Origin: Chelydra serpentina | Taxonomy: Eukaryota > Chordata > Testudines > Chelydridae | Length of the DNA: 64,000 bases | Reading direction: 5' to 3' | Assembly (NCBI GenBank): GCA_037349315.1 | Contig: JBAIAC010000132.1 | Span: 1,488,001-1,552,000 of the forward strand | Shown here: piece after piece, positions 5,152-19,231 of the stretch | Layout: the number at the start of each line of letters is the position of its first letter | How positions within the stretch are numbered: the stretch's first letter is position 1 | Translations under genes and position numbers: made by a program | Notes under the pieces: generated by a model | Databases searched by the model: none | What the model saw: only the letters and a program-made list of their open reading frames with translations | Told to the model about the DNA's origin: nothing

Positions 5152-7542
5152 AAGTCCCCACCGCTCAGCCGCCGCCTGCCCTCGCTCGCCCAACACTCTC
5201 AACCCACGGTGGGGAACGCCCCAGCCAGCCTCCCTCGCCCCACCCCCACTACCACGAGCTGCCCCGTCCTGGCCCCTGGGCCACACTCTTCTCCACACCC
5301 AGCCCCAGGTGCCAGATTCCCGCCCTGCTCGGTAGCCTGCTCCCACAATGCTCTGCTTGCACACATAACTGCAAACGTGCTCACGCGGCACCGCCCCTCC
5401 GGAAACAGAGAAAACATGGGGATTCGTTATTCTAATTCAGGGATAGGCAACCTATGGCACGCGTGCCAAAGGCGGCACGCGAGCTGATTTTCAGTGGCGC
5501 TCACACCGGTCCAGGGGGCTCTGCATTTTAATTTAATTTTAAATGAAGCTTCTTAAACATTTTAAAAACCTTATTTACTTTATATACAACAATAGTTTAG
5601 TTCTATATTTTAGACTTATAGAAAGAGAGCTTCTGAAAACGTTAAAATGCATTACTGGCACGCAAAACCTTAAATTAGACTGAATAAATGAAGACTCGGA
5701 ACACCACTTCTGAAAGGTTGCCGACCCCTGCTTTAGATTGTATAATTTGGGTGTCTTTCTCTCGTGGTCTCCATGGAGAGGAATATTTAGGAATTTCTCC
5801 TTTTCGGGGGGGGGGTTCATTTCAGTGAGGTTGTTACCTCTCCTTTAACAACAGCAACACCTTCTGGTTGGACTTTGCTGCTCAAACTTCTCTGGAAGGC
5901 TGAAGCTTAAATTGTAAAAAACCAGAGCTTTGGAAAATATGGTTTATATATGTAGAGCTTGATGTGTTAGCGAGATGTTTTTCCAGCAGGGGACTATTTT
6001 GTGATCTCTGTTCCTCTTGCTCTTTGGTTTCATAAGTTTTTGGTGTTAGTGATTAGCTGAGGCAAGGCTTGCGTAATGTCGAAAATAACTTTCAGATATA
6101 TTTTCAAGTTCCTTTGTTTTCCCCATGCATGATTGCATTTCCAAAGAAAGGAATTAGAATAACGAATCCCCATGTTTTCTGTGTTCATATTTAATGGTAC
6201 AAAAAGGGTATTCATACTGGCCTACCCAGTTATTCTAAATGACCACATGCAGCAGAGCTCATTAACAATGAATTCTTTCACCCCATGATTTCCCGTGAGA
6301 AGGCCACAGTGGCTCAGACTAATGGTCCATCTAGCCCAGTATTGTGTCTCTGACCTTGGCCACTACAAGAACGTCTGGTGGAGTGTACAGCACAGGACCA
6401 TTTGGAGTGATCCACCCTCATCTTCCACTCCTGCTCTCTGTGTAGTCAGAGATTTAGGGCTTGCCTCGAGCATGGGATTGCATCACTGACCAACTTCCCC
6501 AATGACTCTTGGTGGACCTAGTCTCTATTAACTTCTCTCATTCTCGGTGGAAGCCAGGTATACTTGTAGCCCTCACAGCATACACGGCAAGGAGTTCTGC
6601 ACGTTCATTTTGTCACCCCCACCACCTTTACTGTATTGGGCGAAAAGGGTAAATAACACTTTGCTCTTCACTTTAGCCACGTCATTCATGGTTTGACAGA
6701 CCTCTCTCATCGTGGTTCTCAACCTTTCTTTCACCGGGGCCCCTAAAATGAAACAAACAGCCCTGCGGTTCCCCAACCGGAGGTGAAGCGGAGGGGGAGA
6801 AGCACACGGGGTCACCTGCCCCCCACGTTCTGCCCTTCATTTTGCCATGCTCCCTGAAATGCTAATGTAACAGGGCAGAGCAGTGTCGCCTTGGCTAGCT
6901 GCTGCCTGCTCGTGGAGTCAGTGGCTGTGAGGCAACCCTCACTGATGGCAGGGGGAGATTTCTCTTGTGCCGTGATACTTCCGTTTGTTCTTGTTGTTGT
7001 TGTTGTTGTTGGGCCCCTCCTCTCCCCTCCCCTTTCCTTCCCTTCCTCCACCCCCCGCAAAGGAGGCAGGCAGGCTTGGTGGCCCGCTGAAGTGAGTCGG
7101 AGGTGGGTCAAGCCCAGGTTTCTTTTGGCAGACGCCCGGTTGAGAACCGGTGCCGTACCGTATCCCTCCCTAGTCATCTCTTGTCAAAACTGACCAGTGT
7201 CTGTAGTCTCGCCTCATACTTTGGAAGTCTGCTATTTACCCCTTTCCACTGTGAAAACTGACTATTTATTGCCACCCTTTGTTTCCTAGCTGCTAACCGG
7301 TTACTGATCCATGAGAGGGCTGAAGCCAGCTCGTGACTGTGAGCGCCAACCGCAGGGCAGACGGTTAAGAAGCAGGGCACAATCCGTCCAAGTTGGTTGT
7401 GTGTTCTAGATTCAGATTTCGCCACGTGTCGGATTATGGATTATGTGCCTTTGATGACTTTTTACACCAAATTTGCTATTTGGGGATCACTTAAGCATTA
7501 TGTGCAGACGACTGGAAATGTTTTTATTAAGCTGTATTTTAG

Positions 7543-7729
7543 ATCATTTTAACATGAGCTTGACTCAAAATTTTAAATCTGTTCTTATGGCTTTAATAAC
7601 TGATACTTCCTCTATCTGAGGACTATCTATTAAACTGATTTTTGGAATAGGGAGATGGAATGGCAGCTTTCTCCATCCACTGCACACATCGCCGTTATTG
7701 CAGTACTGGACCTCCAGGAACGGTGGACC
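7543..7729 (+). pseudogene. U2-B relic, unit 2
   Basis: As in unit 1, with aacatgagct in the degenerate 5' part instead of aacattagct. Confidence 0.85.
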
Positions 7730-8633
7730 TCCCTGTGGGGAGAATATCATGGCTGAAGAGCAGCGAAGAAACGTGGTGTTGTCTGTGTTAACATTTGGTT
7801 TGTACTAAGAGTACGGTTTTGAGTCATTTGTAACTCTTTGGTTAGTTATTAGGAAGATCTTATTAGTAGGCCTCTGAGTTGAAAGGCTGCTCTTGCAGAT
7901 TTTACTTTGTCATTGCTCGTAGGTCAGTTAAACAGCTGCTTTCTTAGTCTATTCTGTGTCGGTTCTTAAACCGCTCTCCTTAGTACACCGTCCGGAATTG
8001 ATTGCACGGTTTGGATCATTCTTTCCCTCGTCTCCCCACAGAAAAGAAATTTTCCATCCCTTTCCCGTTGGGAAAACGCCACCGTTTTAACTTAGGAAAC
8101 AGTCTCGGTAAATCTTTTGCCCAGACCAGGGATAGTTCACAGGAGCAGAAGAGGAGGAAGGTTGCGGCCCTTTGAGTCAGATTCATAGCGTTTAAGGCCA
8201 GAAGGAGCCAGCCGATCACCTCAGAGGGACTGAGGTGCACCAATGCCCGAGGCCCTGCAATGGCAAGGAGTTGAGTTGATGCAATTGACTGTATGTTTGA
8301 GATAGTTCTGTGGGAAGGAGCAGAAAAGAGCATTGGGGCTGCGGTCTAGCGCTTGCACAGGCTTTCGGTGCCCTGTTCTGCTGTAAGAGTGAACACTGAG
8401 AGATTGCTGGTCACAGGTGGGTTTGTGCAAATTAGGAGTGTCCAGGGAACTGCCTTTGAACAGAATTGTGTGTTAAGGGTTCTTGCTTTGAATTCTTCCA
8501 CTGGAGTCATTTCGGGGAAGTGATCCTCACTTAGCGTTACCCAGTGATGGTGTTTGTTACGTGTCTCGGAGCTCGTCACGGTGAGGTAGAAAGCGTTGGG
8601 GGCAGGGGTGTGTGTGCGTCACAGAGTCTCCGC

Positions 8634-8822
8634 ATCGCTTCTCGGCTCCTCGGAGCTCAGATCAAGTGTAGTATCTGTTCTTATCAGTTTAATATCTGGT
8701 AGGTCCTTTAGTTGAGGACTGTATATTAAATGGATTTTTGAAACAGGGGGATGGAAGAGGAGCTTGCTCGCTCCACCCTATGCATCAACCTGGTATTGCA
8801 GTGTCTCCAGGACCGGTGCGTC
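8634..8822 (+). ncRNA. RNU2: U2 snRNA gene (U2-A), unit 2
   Basis: Same RNA sequence class as unit 1 (starts AUCGC, stem III gctcgctcc). A g-to-a change lies just upstream of the gene in gtgtgtgcgtc. Confidence 0.92.
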
Positions 8823-9675
8823 TCCTTTTGGGGAGAATGTTCTGGTTAGAAAAGCAGGAAGAGTTTTACGGTGATGATGCTTCTTTAAAGCAGATTTTTT
8901 TCAAGTAGTTGAAAAATCTGAGTTCTTTAGCTAGCGCTTTGGCTTCTTTATGATAAAATACCGTTACGATGTCTTGGGAGCATTTTGTGAGTCTATAACA
9001 GTGAGGTTCTTTCTTGCCCCATCTCAGAAAAAGATAGATTAGAATTGGAAAGACTCAGAAAAAAGGGGCAACAAAACGATGAGGGGATATGGGACTGCGT
9101 CTGTATAAGAAGAGATTAATCAGATTGGGACTTTTCAGCTGGGAAAAGGGACGACTAAAGGGGGATACGATGGAGGTCTATAAAATCATGACTGGTGTGG
9201 AGAAAGTAAATAAAGAAGTGTTATTGACTCCTTCTCATAACACAAGGTCTAGGGGTCACCAAATGAAATTAATAGGTAGCAGGTTTAAAACAAACAAACG
9301 GAAGTGTTTCTTCCCACAACACACAGTCAACCTGTGGAACTCTTTGCCAGAGGATGTTCTGTAGGCCAAGACTATAACAGGGTTCAAAAAAGAACTTTGT
9401 TGGACTGACCGCCTGTGGGAAGCGCGGACACGCCAAGGGCTAGAAGCAGGGAAGAAGAGACCAAAGGAGCCAGTGGAACCTCGGCTTGAGTCAAGAGAAG
9501 ACACAGGCATCAAGTGTCTTCTTAGAGCAGCCGACAGAATAGGCCTGTCATGAAAAGATGGGAAAACAGCCCCAGTAACAGATAAAGACACTGCTTCAAC
9601 ACAGGCTAAGGAAAAATTACAGAGTGCTCCAAAGAACACTTCCTGAGATCTTGCTTTCTTTCCACAACTGCGCAC

Positions 9676-9839
9676 CAGGGGAAAGCGCGAACGCAGTCCC
9701 CCACTACCACAAATTCTGCAGTTGAGTTTCCCACATTTGGGGAAATCACAGAGGTCAGCACACCCGCAGTGCAATGGATGAGCCTCACGCTGGGAAAACC
9801 ACCTTGCTGATCATGGTATCTCCCCTGCCAGGTAAGTAT
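9676..9839 (-). ncRNA. RNU1: U1 snRNA gene, unit 3
   Basis: Full length and identical to the unit-1 gene by eye. The promoter has cccacccctcag just upstream, where most units have cccaccgctcag. Confidence 0.96.
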
Positions 9840-12236
9840 AAGTCCCCACCCCTCAGCCGCCGCCTGCCCTCGCTCGCCCAACACTCTCAACCCACGGTGG
9901 GGAACGCCCCAGCCAGCCTCCCTCGCCCCACCCCCACTACCACGAGCTGCCCCGTCCTGGCCCCTGGACCACACTCTTCTCCACACCCAGCCCCAGGTGC
10001 CAGATTCCCGCCCTGCTCGGTAGCCTGCTCCCACAATGCTCTGCTCGCACACATAACTGCAAACGTGCTCACGCGGCACCGCCCCTCCGGAAACAGAGAA
10101 AACATGGGGATTCGTTATTCTAATTCAGGGATAGGCAACCTATGGCACGCGTGCCAAAGGCGGCACGCGAGCTGATTTTCAGTGGCGCTCACACCGGTCC
10201 AGGGGGCTCTGCATTTTAATTTAATTTTAAATGAAGCTTCTTAAACATTTTAAAAACCTTATTTACTTTATATACAACAATAGTTTAGTTCTATATTTTA
10301 GACTTATAGAAAGAGAGCTTCTGAAAACGTTAAAATGCATTACTGGCACGCAAAACCTTAAATTAGACTGAATAAATGAAGACTCGGAACACCACTTCTG
10401 AAAGGTTGCCGACCCCTGCTTTAGATTGTATAATTTGGGTGTCTTTCTCTCGTGGTCTCCATGGAGAGGAATATTTAGGAATTTCTCCTTTTCGGGGGGG
10501 GGTTCATTTCAGTGAGGTTGTTACCTCTCCTTTAACAACAGCAACACCTTCTGGTTGGACTTTGCTGCTCGAACTTCTCTGGAAGGCTGAAGCTTAAATT
10601 GTAAAAAACCAGAGCTTTGGAAAATATGGTTTATATATGTAGAGCTTGATGTGTTAGCGAGATGTTTTTCCAGCAGGGGACTATTTTGTGATCTCTGTTC
10701 CTCTTGCTCTTTGGTTTCATAAGTTTTTGGTGTTAGTGATTAGCTGAGGCAAGGCTTGCGTAATGTCGAAAATAACTTTCAGATATATTTTCAAGTTCCT
10801 TTGTTTTCCCCATGCATGATTGCATTTCCAAAGAAAGGAATTAGAATAACGAATCCCCATGTTTTCTGTGTTCATATTTAATGGTACAAAAAGGGTATTC
10901 ATACTGGCCTACCCAGTTATTCTAAATGACCACATGCAGCAGAGCTCATTAACAATGAATTCTTTCACCCCATGATTTCCCGTGAGAAGGCCACAGTGGC
11001 TCAGACTAATGGTCCATCTAGCCCAGTATTGTGTCTCTGACCTTGGCCACTACAAGAACGTCTGGTGGAGTGTACAGCACAGGACCATTTGGAGTGATCC
11101 ACCCTCATCTTCCACTCCTGCTCTCTGTGTAGTCAGAGATTTAGGGCTTGCCTCGAGCATGGGATTGCATCACTGACCAACTTCCCCAATGACTCTTGGT
11201 GGACCTAGTCTCTATTAACTTCTCTCATTCTCGGTGGAAGCCAGGTATACTTGTAGCCCTCACAGCATACACGGCAAGGAGTTCTGCACGTTCATTTTGT
11301 CACCCCCACCACCTTTACTGTATTGGGCAAAAAGGGTAAATAACACTTTGCTCTTCACTTTAGCCACGTCATTCATGGTTTGACAGACCTCTCTCATCGT
11401 GGTTCTCAACCTTTTTTTCACCGGGGCCCCTAAAATGAAACAAACAGCCCTGCGGTTCCCCAACCGGAGGTGAAGCGGAGGGGGAGAAGCACACGGGGTC
11501 ACCTGCCCCCCACGTTCTGCCCTCCATTTTGCCATGCTCCCTGAAATGCTAATGTAACAGGGCAGAGCAGTGTCGCCTTGGCTAGCTGCTGCCTGCTCGT
11601 GGAGTCAGTGGCTGTGAGGCAACCCTCACTGATGGCAGGGGGAGATTTCTCTTGTGCCGTGATACTTCCGTTTGTTCTTGTTGTTGTTGTTGTTGGGCCC
11701 CTCCTCTCCCCTCCTCTTCCCTCCCCTTTCCTTCCCTTCCTCCACCCCCCGCAAAGGAGGCAGGCAGGCTTGGTGGCCCGCTGAAGTGAGTCGGAGGTGG
11801 GTCAAGCCCAGGTTTCTTTTGGCAGACGCCCGGTTGAGAACCGGTGCCGTACCGTATCCCTCCCTAGTCATCTCTTGTCAAAACTGACCAGTGTCTGTAG
11901 TCTCGCCTCATACTTTGGAAGTCTGCTATTTACCCCTTTCCACTGTGAAAACTGACTATTTATTGCCACCCTTTGTTTCCTAGCTGCTAACCGGTTACTG
12001 ATCCATGAGAGGGCTGAAGCCAGCTCGTGACTGTGAGCGCCAACCGCAGGGCAGACGGTTAAGAAGCAGGGCACAATCCGTCCAAGTTGGTTGTGTGTTC
12101 TAGATTCAGATTTCGCCACGTGTCGGATTATGGATTATGTGCCTTTGATGACTTTTTACACCAAATTTGCTATTTGGGGATCACTTAAGCATTATGTGCA
12201 GACGACTGGAAATGTTTTTATTAAGCTGTATTTTAG

Positions 12237-12423
12237 ATCATTTTAACATTAGCTTGACTCAAAATTTTAAATCTGTTCTTATGGCTTTAATAACTGATAC
12301 TTCCTCTATCTGAGGACTATCTATTAAACTGATTTTTGGAATAGGGAGATGGAATGGCAGCTTTCTCCATCCACTGCACACATCGCCGTTATTGCAGTAC
12401 TGGACCTCCAGGAACGGTGGACC
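12237..12423 (+). pseudogene. U2-B relic, unit 3
   Basis: Same sequence class as unit 1. The base change just past the 3' end (cctccctg) is the majority form; unit 1 alone has cctacctg. Confidence 0.85.
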
Positions 12424-13327
12424 TCCCTGTGGGGAGAATATCATGGCTGAAGAGCAGCGAAGAAACGTGGTGTTGTCTGTGTTAACATTTGGTTTGTACT
12501 AAGAGTACGGTTTTGAGTCATTTGTAACTCTTTGGTTAGTTATTAGGAAGATCTTAGTAGTAGGCCTCTGAGTTGAAAGGCTGCTCTTGCAGATTTTACT
12601 TTGTCATTGCTCGTAGGTCAGTTAAACAGCTGCTTTCTTAGTCTATTCTGTGTCGGTTCTTAAACCGCTCTCCTTAGTACACCGTCCGGAATTGATTGCA
12701 CGGTTTGGATCATTCTTTCCCTCGTCTCCCCACAGAAAAGAAATTTTCCATCCCTTTCCCGTTGGGAAAACGCCACCGTTTTAACTTAGGAAACAGTCTC
12801 GGTAAATCTTTTGCCCAGACCAGGGATAGTTCACAGGAGCAGAAGAGGAGGAAGGTTGCGGCCCTTTGAGTCAGATTCATAGCGTTTAAGGCCAGAAGGA
12901 GCCAGCCGATCACCTCAGAGGGACTGAGGTGCACCAATGCCCAAGGCCCTGCAATGGCAAGGAGTTGAGTTGATGCAATTGACTGTATGTTTGAGATAGT
13001 TCTGTGGGAAGGAGCAGAAAAGAGCATTGGGGCTGCGGTCTAGCGCTTGCACAGGCTTTCGGTGCCCTGTTCTGCTGTAAGAGTGAACACTGAGAGATTG
13101 CTGGTCACAGGTGGGTTTGTGCAAATTAGGAGTGTCCAGGGAACTGCCTTTGAACAGAATTGTGTGTTAAGGGTTCTTGCTTTGAATTCTTCCACTGGAG
13201 TCATTTCGGGGAAGTGATCCTCACTTAGCGTTACCCAGTGATGGTGTTTGTTACGTGTCTCGGAGCTCGTCACGGTGAGGTAGAAAGCGTTGGGGGCAGG
13301 GGTGTGCGTGCGTCACAGAGTCTCCGC

Positions 13328-13516
13328 ATTGCTTCTCGGCTCCTTGGAGCTCAGATCAAGTGTAGTATCTGTTCTTATCAGTTTAATATCTGGTAGGTCC
13401 TTTAGTTGAGGACTGTATATTAAATGGATTTTTGAAACAGGGGGATGGAAGAGGAGCTTGCTCGCTCCACCCTATGCATCAACCTGGTATTGCAGTGTCT
13501 CCAGGACCGGTGCGTC
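13328..13516 (+). ncRNA. RNU2: U2 snRNA gene (U2-A), unit 3
   Basis: Starts AUUGC. Stem-loop I reads ggctccttggagc, changing its loop. The 3' box has aaaaacagg instead of aaaagcagg. Confidence 0.91.
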
Positions 13517-14369
13517 TCCTTTTGGGGAGAATGTTCTGGTTAGAAAAACAGGAAGAGTTTTACGGTGATGATGCTTCTTTAAAGCAGATTTTTTTCAAGT
13601 AGTTGAAAAATCTGAGTTCTTTAGCTAGCGCTTTGGCTTCTTTATGATAAAATACCGTTACGATGTCTTGGGAGCATTTTGTGAGTCTATAACAGTGAGG
13701 TTCTTTCTTGCCCCATCTCAGAAAAAGATAGATTAGAATTGGAAAGACTCAGAAAAAAGGGGCAACAAAACGATGAGGGGATATGGGACTGCGTCTGTAT
13801 AAGAAGAGATTAATCAGATTGGGACTTTTCAGCTGGGAAAAGGGACGACTAAAGGGGGATACGATGGAGGTCTATAAAATCATGACTGGTGTGGAGAAAG
13901 TAAATAAAGAAGTGTTATTGACTCCTTCTCATAACACAAGGTCTAGGGGTCACCAAATGAAATTAATAGGTAGCAGGTTTAAAACAAACAAACGGAAGTG
14001 TTTCTTCCCACAACACACAGTCAACCTGTGGAACTCTTTGCCAGAGGATGTTCTGTAGGCCAAGACTATAACAGGGTTCAAAAAAGAACTTTGTTGGACT
14101 GACCGCCTGTGGGAAGCGCGGACACGCCAAGGGCTAGAAGCAGGGAAGAAGAGACCAAAGGAGCCAGTGGAACCTCGGCTTGAGTCAAGAGAAGACACAG
14201 GCATCAAGTGTCTTCTTAGAGCAGCCGACAGAATAGGCCTGTCATGAAAAGATGGGAAAACAGCCCCAGTAACAGATAAAGACACTGCTTCAACACAGGC
14301 TAAGGAAAAATTACAGAGTGCTCCAAAGAACACTTCCTGAGATCTTGCTTTCTTTCCACAACTGCGCAC

Positions 14370-14533
14370 CAGGGGAAAGCGCGAACGCAGTCCCCCACTA
14401 CCACAAATTCTGCAGTTGAGTTTCCCACATTTGGGGAAATCACAGAGGTCAGCACACCCGCAGTGCAATGGATGAGCCTCACGCTGGGAAAACCACCTTG
14501 CTGATCATGGTATCTCCCCTGCCAGGTAAGTAT
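14370..14533 (-). ncRNA. RNU1: U1 snRNA gene, unit 4
   Basis: Full length, same sequence class as unit 1, with recognition sequence and Sm site intact. Confidence 0.96.
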
Positions 14534-16934
14534 AAGTCCCCACCGCTCAGCCGCCGCCTGCCCTCGCTCGCCCAACACTCTCAACCCACGGTGGGGAACG
14601 CCCCAGCCAGCCTCCCTCGCCCCACCCCCACTACCACGAGCTGCCCCGTCCTGGCCCCTGGGCCACACTCTTCTCCACACCCAGCCCCAGGTGCCCGATT
14701 CCCGCCCTGCTCGGTAGCCTGCTCCCACAATGCTCTGCTCGCACACATAACTGCAAACGTGCTCACGCGGCACCGCCCCTCCGGAAACAGAGAAAACATG
14801 GGGATTCGTTATTCTAATTCAGGGATAGGCAACCTATGGCACGCGTGCCAAAGGCGGCACGCGAGCTGATTTTCAGTGGCGCTCACACCGGTCCAGGGGG
14901 CTCTGCATTTTAATTTAATTTTAAATGAAGCTTCTTAAACATTTTAAAAACCTTATTTACTTTATATACAACAATAGTTTAGTTCTATATTTTAGACTTA
15001 TAGAAAGAGAGCTTCTGAAAACGTTAAAATGCATTACTGGCACGCAAAACCTTAAATTAGACTGAATAAATGAAGACTCGGAACACCACTTCTGAAAGGT
15101 TGCCGACCCCTGCTTTAGATTGTATAATTTGGGTGTCTTTCTCTCGTGGTCTCCATGGAGAGGAATATTTAGGAATTTCTCCTTTTCGGGGGGGGGGGGG
15201 TTCATTTCATTGAGGTTGTTACCTCTCCTTTAACAACAGCAACACCTTCTGGTTGGACTTTGCTGCTCGAACTTCTCTGGAAGGCTGAAGCTTAAATTGT
15301 AAAAAACCAGAGCTTTGGAAAATATGGTTTATATATGTAGAGCTTGATGTGTTAGCGAGATGTTTTTCCAGCAGGGGACTATTTTGTGATCTCTGTTCCT
15401 CTTGCTCTTTGGTTTCATAAGTTTTTGGTGTTAGTGATTAGCTGAGGCAAGGCTTGCGTAATGTCGAAAATAACTTTCAGATATATTTTCAAGTTCCTTT
15501 GTTTTCCCCATGCATGATTGCATTTCCAAAGAAAGGAATTAGAATAACGAATCCCCATGTTTTCTGTGTTCATATTTAATGGTACAAAAAGGGTATTCAT
15601 ACTGGCCTACCCAGTTATTCTAAATGACCACATGCAGCAGAGCTCATTAACAATGAATTCTTTCACCCCATGATTTCCCGTGAGAAGGCCACAGTGGCTC
15701 AGACTAATGGTCCATCTAGCCCAGTATTGTGTCTCTGACCTTGGCCACTACAAGAACGTCTGGTGGAGTGTACAGCACAGGACCATTTGGAGTGATCCAC
15801 CCTCATCTTCCACTCCTGCTCTCTGTGTAGTCAGAGATTTAGGGCTTGCCTCGAGCATGGGATTGCATCACTGACCAACTTCCCCAATGACTCTTGGTGG
15901 ACCTAGTCTCTATTAACTTCTCTCATTCTCGGTGGAAGCCAGGTATACTTGTAGCCCTCACAGCATACACGGCAAGGAGTTCTGCACGTTCATTTTGTCA
16001 CCCCCACCACCTTTACTGTATTGGGCGAAAAGGGTAAATAACACTTTGCTCTTCACTTTAGCCACGTCATTCATGGTTTGACAGACCTCTCTCATCGTGG
16101 TTCTCAACCTTTTTTTCACCGGGGCCCCTAAAATGAAACAAACAGCCCTGCGGTTCCCCAACCGGAGGTGAAGCGGAGGGGGAGAAGCACACGGGGTCAC
16201 CTGCCCCCCACGTTCTGCCCTCCATTTTGCCATGCTCCCTGAAATGCTAATGTAACAGGGCAGAGCAGTGTCGCCTTGGCTAGCTGCTGCCTGCTCGTGG
16301 AGTCAGTGGCTGTGAGGCAACCCTCACTGATGGCAGGGGGAGATTTCTCTTGTGCCGTGATACTTCCGTTTGTTCTTGTTGTTGTTGTTGTTGGGCCCCT
16401 CCTCTCCCCTCCTCTTCCCTCCCCTTTCCTTCCCTTCCTCCACCCCCCGCAAAGGAGGCAGGCAGGCTTGGTGGCCCGCTGAAGTGAGTCGGAGGTGGGT
16501 CAAGCCCAGGTTTCTTTTGGCAGACGCCCGGTTGAGAACCGGTGCCGTACCGTATCCCTCCCTAGTCATCTCTTGTCAAAACTGACCAGTGTCTGTAGTC
16601 TCGCCTCATACTTTGGAAGTCTGCTATTTACCCCTTTCCACTGTGAAAACTGACTATTTATTGCCACCCTTTGTTTCCTAGCTGCTAACCGGTTACTGAT
16701 CCATGAGAGGGCTGAAGCCAGCTCGTGACTGTGAGCGCCAACCGCAGGGCAGACGGTTAAGAAGCAGGGCACAATCCGTCCAAGTTGGTTGTGTGTTCTA
16801 GATTCAGATTTCGCCATGTGTCGGATTATGGATTATGTGCCTTTGATGACTTTTTACACCAAATTTGCTATTTGGGGATCACTTAAGCATTATGTGCAGA
16901 CGACTGGAAATGTTTTTATTAAGCTGTATTTTAG

Positions 16935-17121
16935 ATCATTTTAACATTAGCTTGACTCAAAATTTTAAATCTGTTCTTATGGCTTTAATAACTGATACTT
17001 CCTCTATCTGAGGACTATCTATTAAACTGATTTTTGGAATAGGGAGATGGAATGGCAGCTTTCTCCATCCACTGCACACATCGCCGTTATTGCAGTACTG
17101 GACCTCCAGGAACGGTGGACC
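16935..17121 (+). pseudogene. U2-B relic, unit 4
   Basis: Majority sequence, Sm site AUUUUUGG intact, branch-site region lost. Confidence 0.85.
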
Positions 17122-18025
17122 TCCCTGTGGGGAGAATATCATGGCTGAAGAGCAGCGAAGAAACGTGGTGTTGTCTGTGTTAACATTTGGTTTGTACTAA
17201 GAGTACGGTTTTGAGTCATTTGTAACTCTTTGGTTAGTTATTAGGAAGATCTTATTAGTAGGCCTCTGAGTTGAAAGGCTGCTCTTGCAGATTTTACTTT
17301 GTCATTGCTCGTAGGTCAGTTAAACAGCTGCTTTCTTAGTCTATTCTGTGTCGGTTCTTAAACCGCTCTCCTTAGTACACCGTCCGGAATTGATTGCACG
17401 GTTTGGATCATTCTTTCCCTCGTCTCCCCACAGAAAAGAAATTTTCCATCCCTTTCCCGTTGGGAAAACGCCACCGTTTTAACTTAGGAAACAGTCTCGG
17501 TAAATCTTTTGCCCAGACCAGGGATAGTTCACAGGAGCAGAAGAGGAGGAAGGTTGCGGCCCTTTGAGTCAGATTCATAGCGTTTAAGGCCAGAAGGAGC
17601 CAGCCGATCACCTCAGCGGGACTGAGGTGCACCAATGCCCGAGGCCCTGCAATGGCAAGGAGTTGAGTTGATGCAATTGACTGTATGTTTGAGATAGTTC
17701 TGTGGGAAGGAGCAGAAAAGAGCATTGGGGCTGCGGTCTAGCGCTTGCACAGGCTTTCGGTGCCCTGTTCTGCTGTAAGAGTGAACACTGAGAGATTGCT
17801 GGTCACAGGTGGGTTTGTGCAAATTAGGAGTGTCCAGGGAACTGCCTTTGAACAGAATTGTGTGTTAAGGGTTCTTGCTTTGAATTCTTCCACTGGAGTC
17901 ATTTCGGGGAAGTGATCCTCACTTAGCGTTACCCAGTGATGGTGTTTGTTACGTGTCTCGGAGCTCGTCACGGTGAGGTAGAAAGCGTTGGGGGCAGGGG
18001 TGTGCGTGCGTCACAGAGTCTCCGC

Positions 18026-18214
18026 ATGGCTTCTCGGCTCCTCGGAGCTCAGATCAAGTGTAGTATCTGTTCTTATCAGTTTAATATCTGGTAGGTCCTT
18101 TAGTTGAGGACTGTATATTAAATGGATTTTTGAAACAGGGGGATGGAAGAGGAGCTTGCTCGGTCCACCCTATGCATCAACCTGGTATTGCAGTGTCTCC
18201 AGGACCGGTGCGTC
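18026..18214 (+). ncRNA. RNU2: U2 snRNA gene (U2-A), unit 4
   Basis: Starts AUGGC and has gctcggtcc in stem III, a haplotype shared with units 5, 7 and 8. Confidence 0.92.
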
Positions 18215-19067
18215 TCCTTTTGGGGAGAATGTTCTGGTTAGAAAAGCAGGAAGAGTTTTACGGTGATGATGCTTCTTTAAAGCAGATTTTTTTCAAGTAG
18301 TTGAAAAATCTGAGTTCTTTAGCTAGCGCTTTGGCTTCTTTATGATAAAATACCGTTACGATGTCTTGGGAGCATTTTGTGAGTCTATAACAGTGAGGTT
18401 CTTTCTTGCCCCATCTCAGAAAAAGATAGATTAGAATTGGAAAGACTCAGAAAAAAGGGGCAACAAAACGATGAGGGGATACGGGACTGCGTCTGTATAA
18501 GAAGAGATTAATCAGATTGGGACTTTTCAGCTGGGAAAAGGGACGACTAAAGGGGGATACGATGGAGGTCTATAAAATCATGACTGGTGTGGAGAAAGTA
18601 AATAAAGAAGTGTTATTGACTCCTTCTCATAACACAAGGTCTAGGGGTCACCAAATGAAATTAATAGGTAGCAGGTTTAAAACAAACAAACGGAAGTGTT
18701 TCTTCCCACAACACACAGTCAACCTGTGGAACTCTTTGCCACAGGATGTTCTGTAGGCCAAGACTATAACAGGGTTCAAAAAAGAACTTTGTTGGACTGA
18801 CCGCCTGTGGGAAGCGCGGACACGCCAAGGGCTAGAAGCAGGGAAGAAGAGACCAAAGGAGCCAGTGGAACCTCGGCTTGAGTCAAGAGAAGACACAGGC
18901 ATCAAGTGTCTTCTTAGAGCAGCCGACAGAATAGGCCTGTCATGAAAAGATGGGAAAACAGCCCCAGTAACAGATAAAGACACTGCTTCAACACAGGCTA
19001 AGGAAAAATTACAGAGTGCTCCAAAGAACACTTCCTGAGATCTTGCTTTCTTTCCACAACTGCGCAC

Positions 19068-19231
19068 CAGGGGAAAGCGCGAACGCAGTCCCCCACTACC
19101 ACAAATTCTGCAGTTGAGTTTCCCACATTTGGGGAAATCACAGAGGTCAGCACACCCGCAGTGCAATGGATGAGCCTCACGCTGGGAAAACCACCTTGCT
19201 GATCATGGTATCTCCCCTGCCAGGTAAGTAT
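19068..19231 (-). ncRNA. RNU1: U1 snRNA gene, unit 5
   Basis: Full length, same class as unit 1. Upstream of the octamer-like site the plus strand reads gtgcccatgcgg instead of gtgctcacgcgg, a distal-promoter variant shared only with unit 8. Confidence 0.96.

Larger units (their letters stand above)
4698..9385. repeat. Array unit 2 (4688 bp)
   Basis: Shorter than the others because 10 bases are missing from the pyrimidine tract near 7020 (one cctcttccct-like step). It has seven TTG steps. It shares U1 variants C58U and U137G with unit 14, 53.9 kb away. Confidence 0.97.
9386..14079. repeat. Array unit 3 (4694 bp)
   Basis: Six TTG steps. It shares cccacccctcag (near 9848) and cctggaccac (near 9963) upstream of U1 with partial unit 15. 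Private variants lie in U2-A, which starts ATTGC, and in the U2-A 3' box. Confidence 0.97.
14080..18777. repeat. Array unit 4 (4698 bp)
   Basis: It has the longest poly-G run of the window (13 G, 15188-15200). Its U2-A starts ATGGC. Its 3' end carries the variant gatacggg (18478-18485), seen again only at the end of the composite unit (near 30154). Confidence 0.97.
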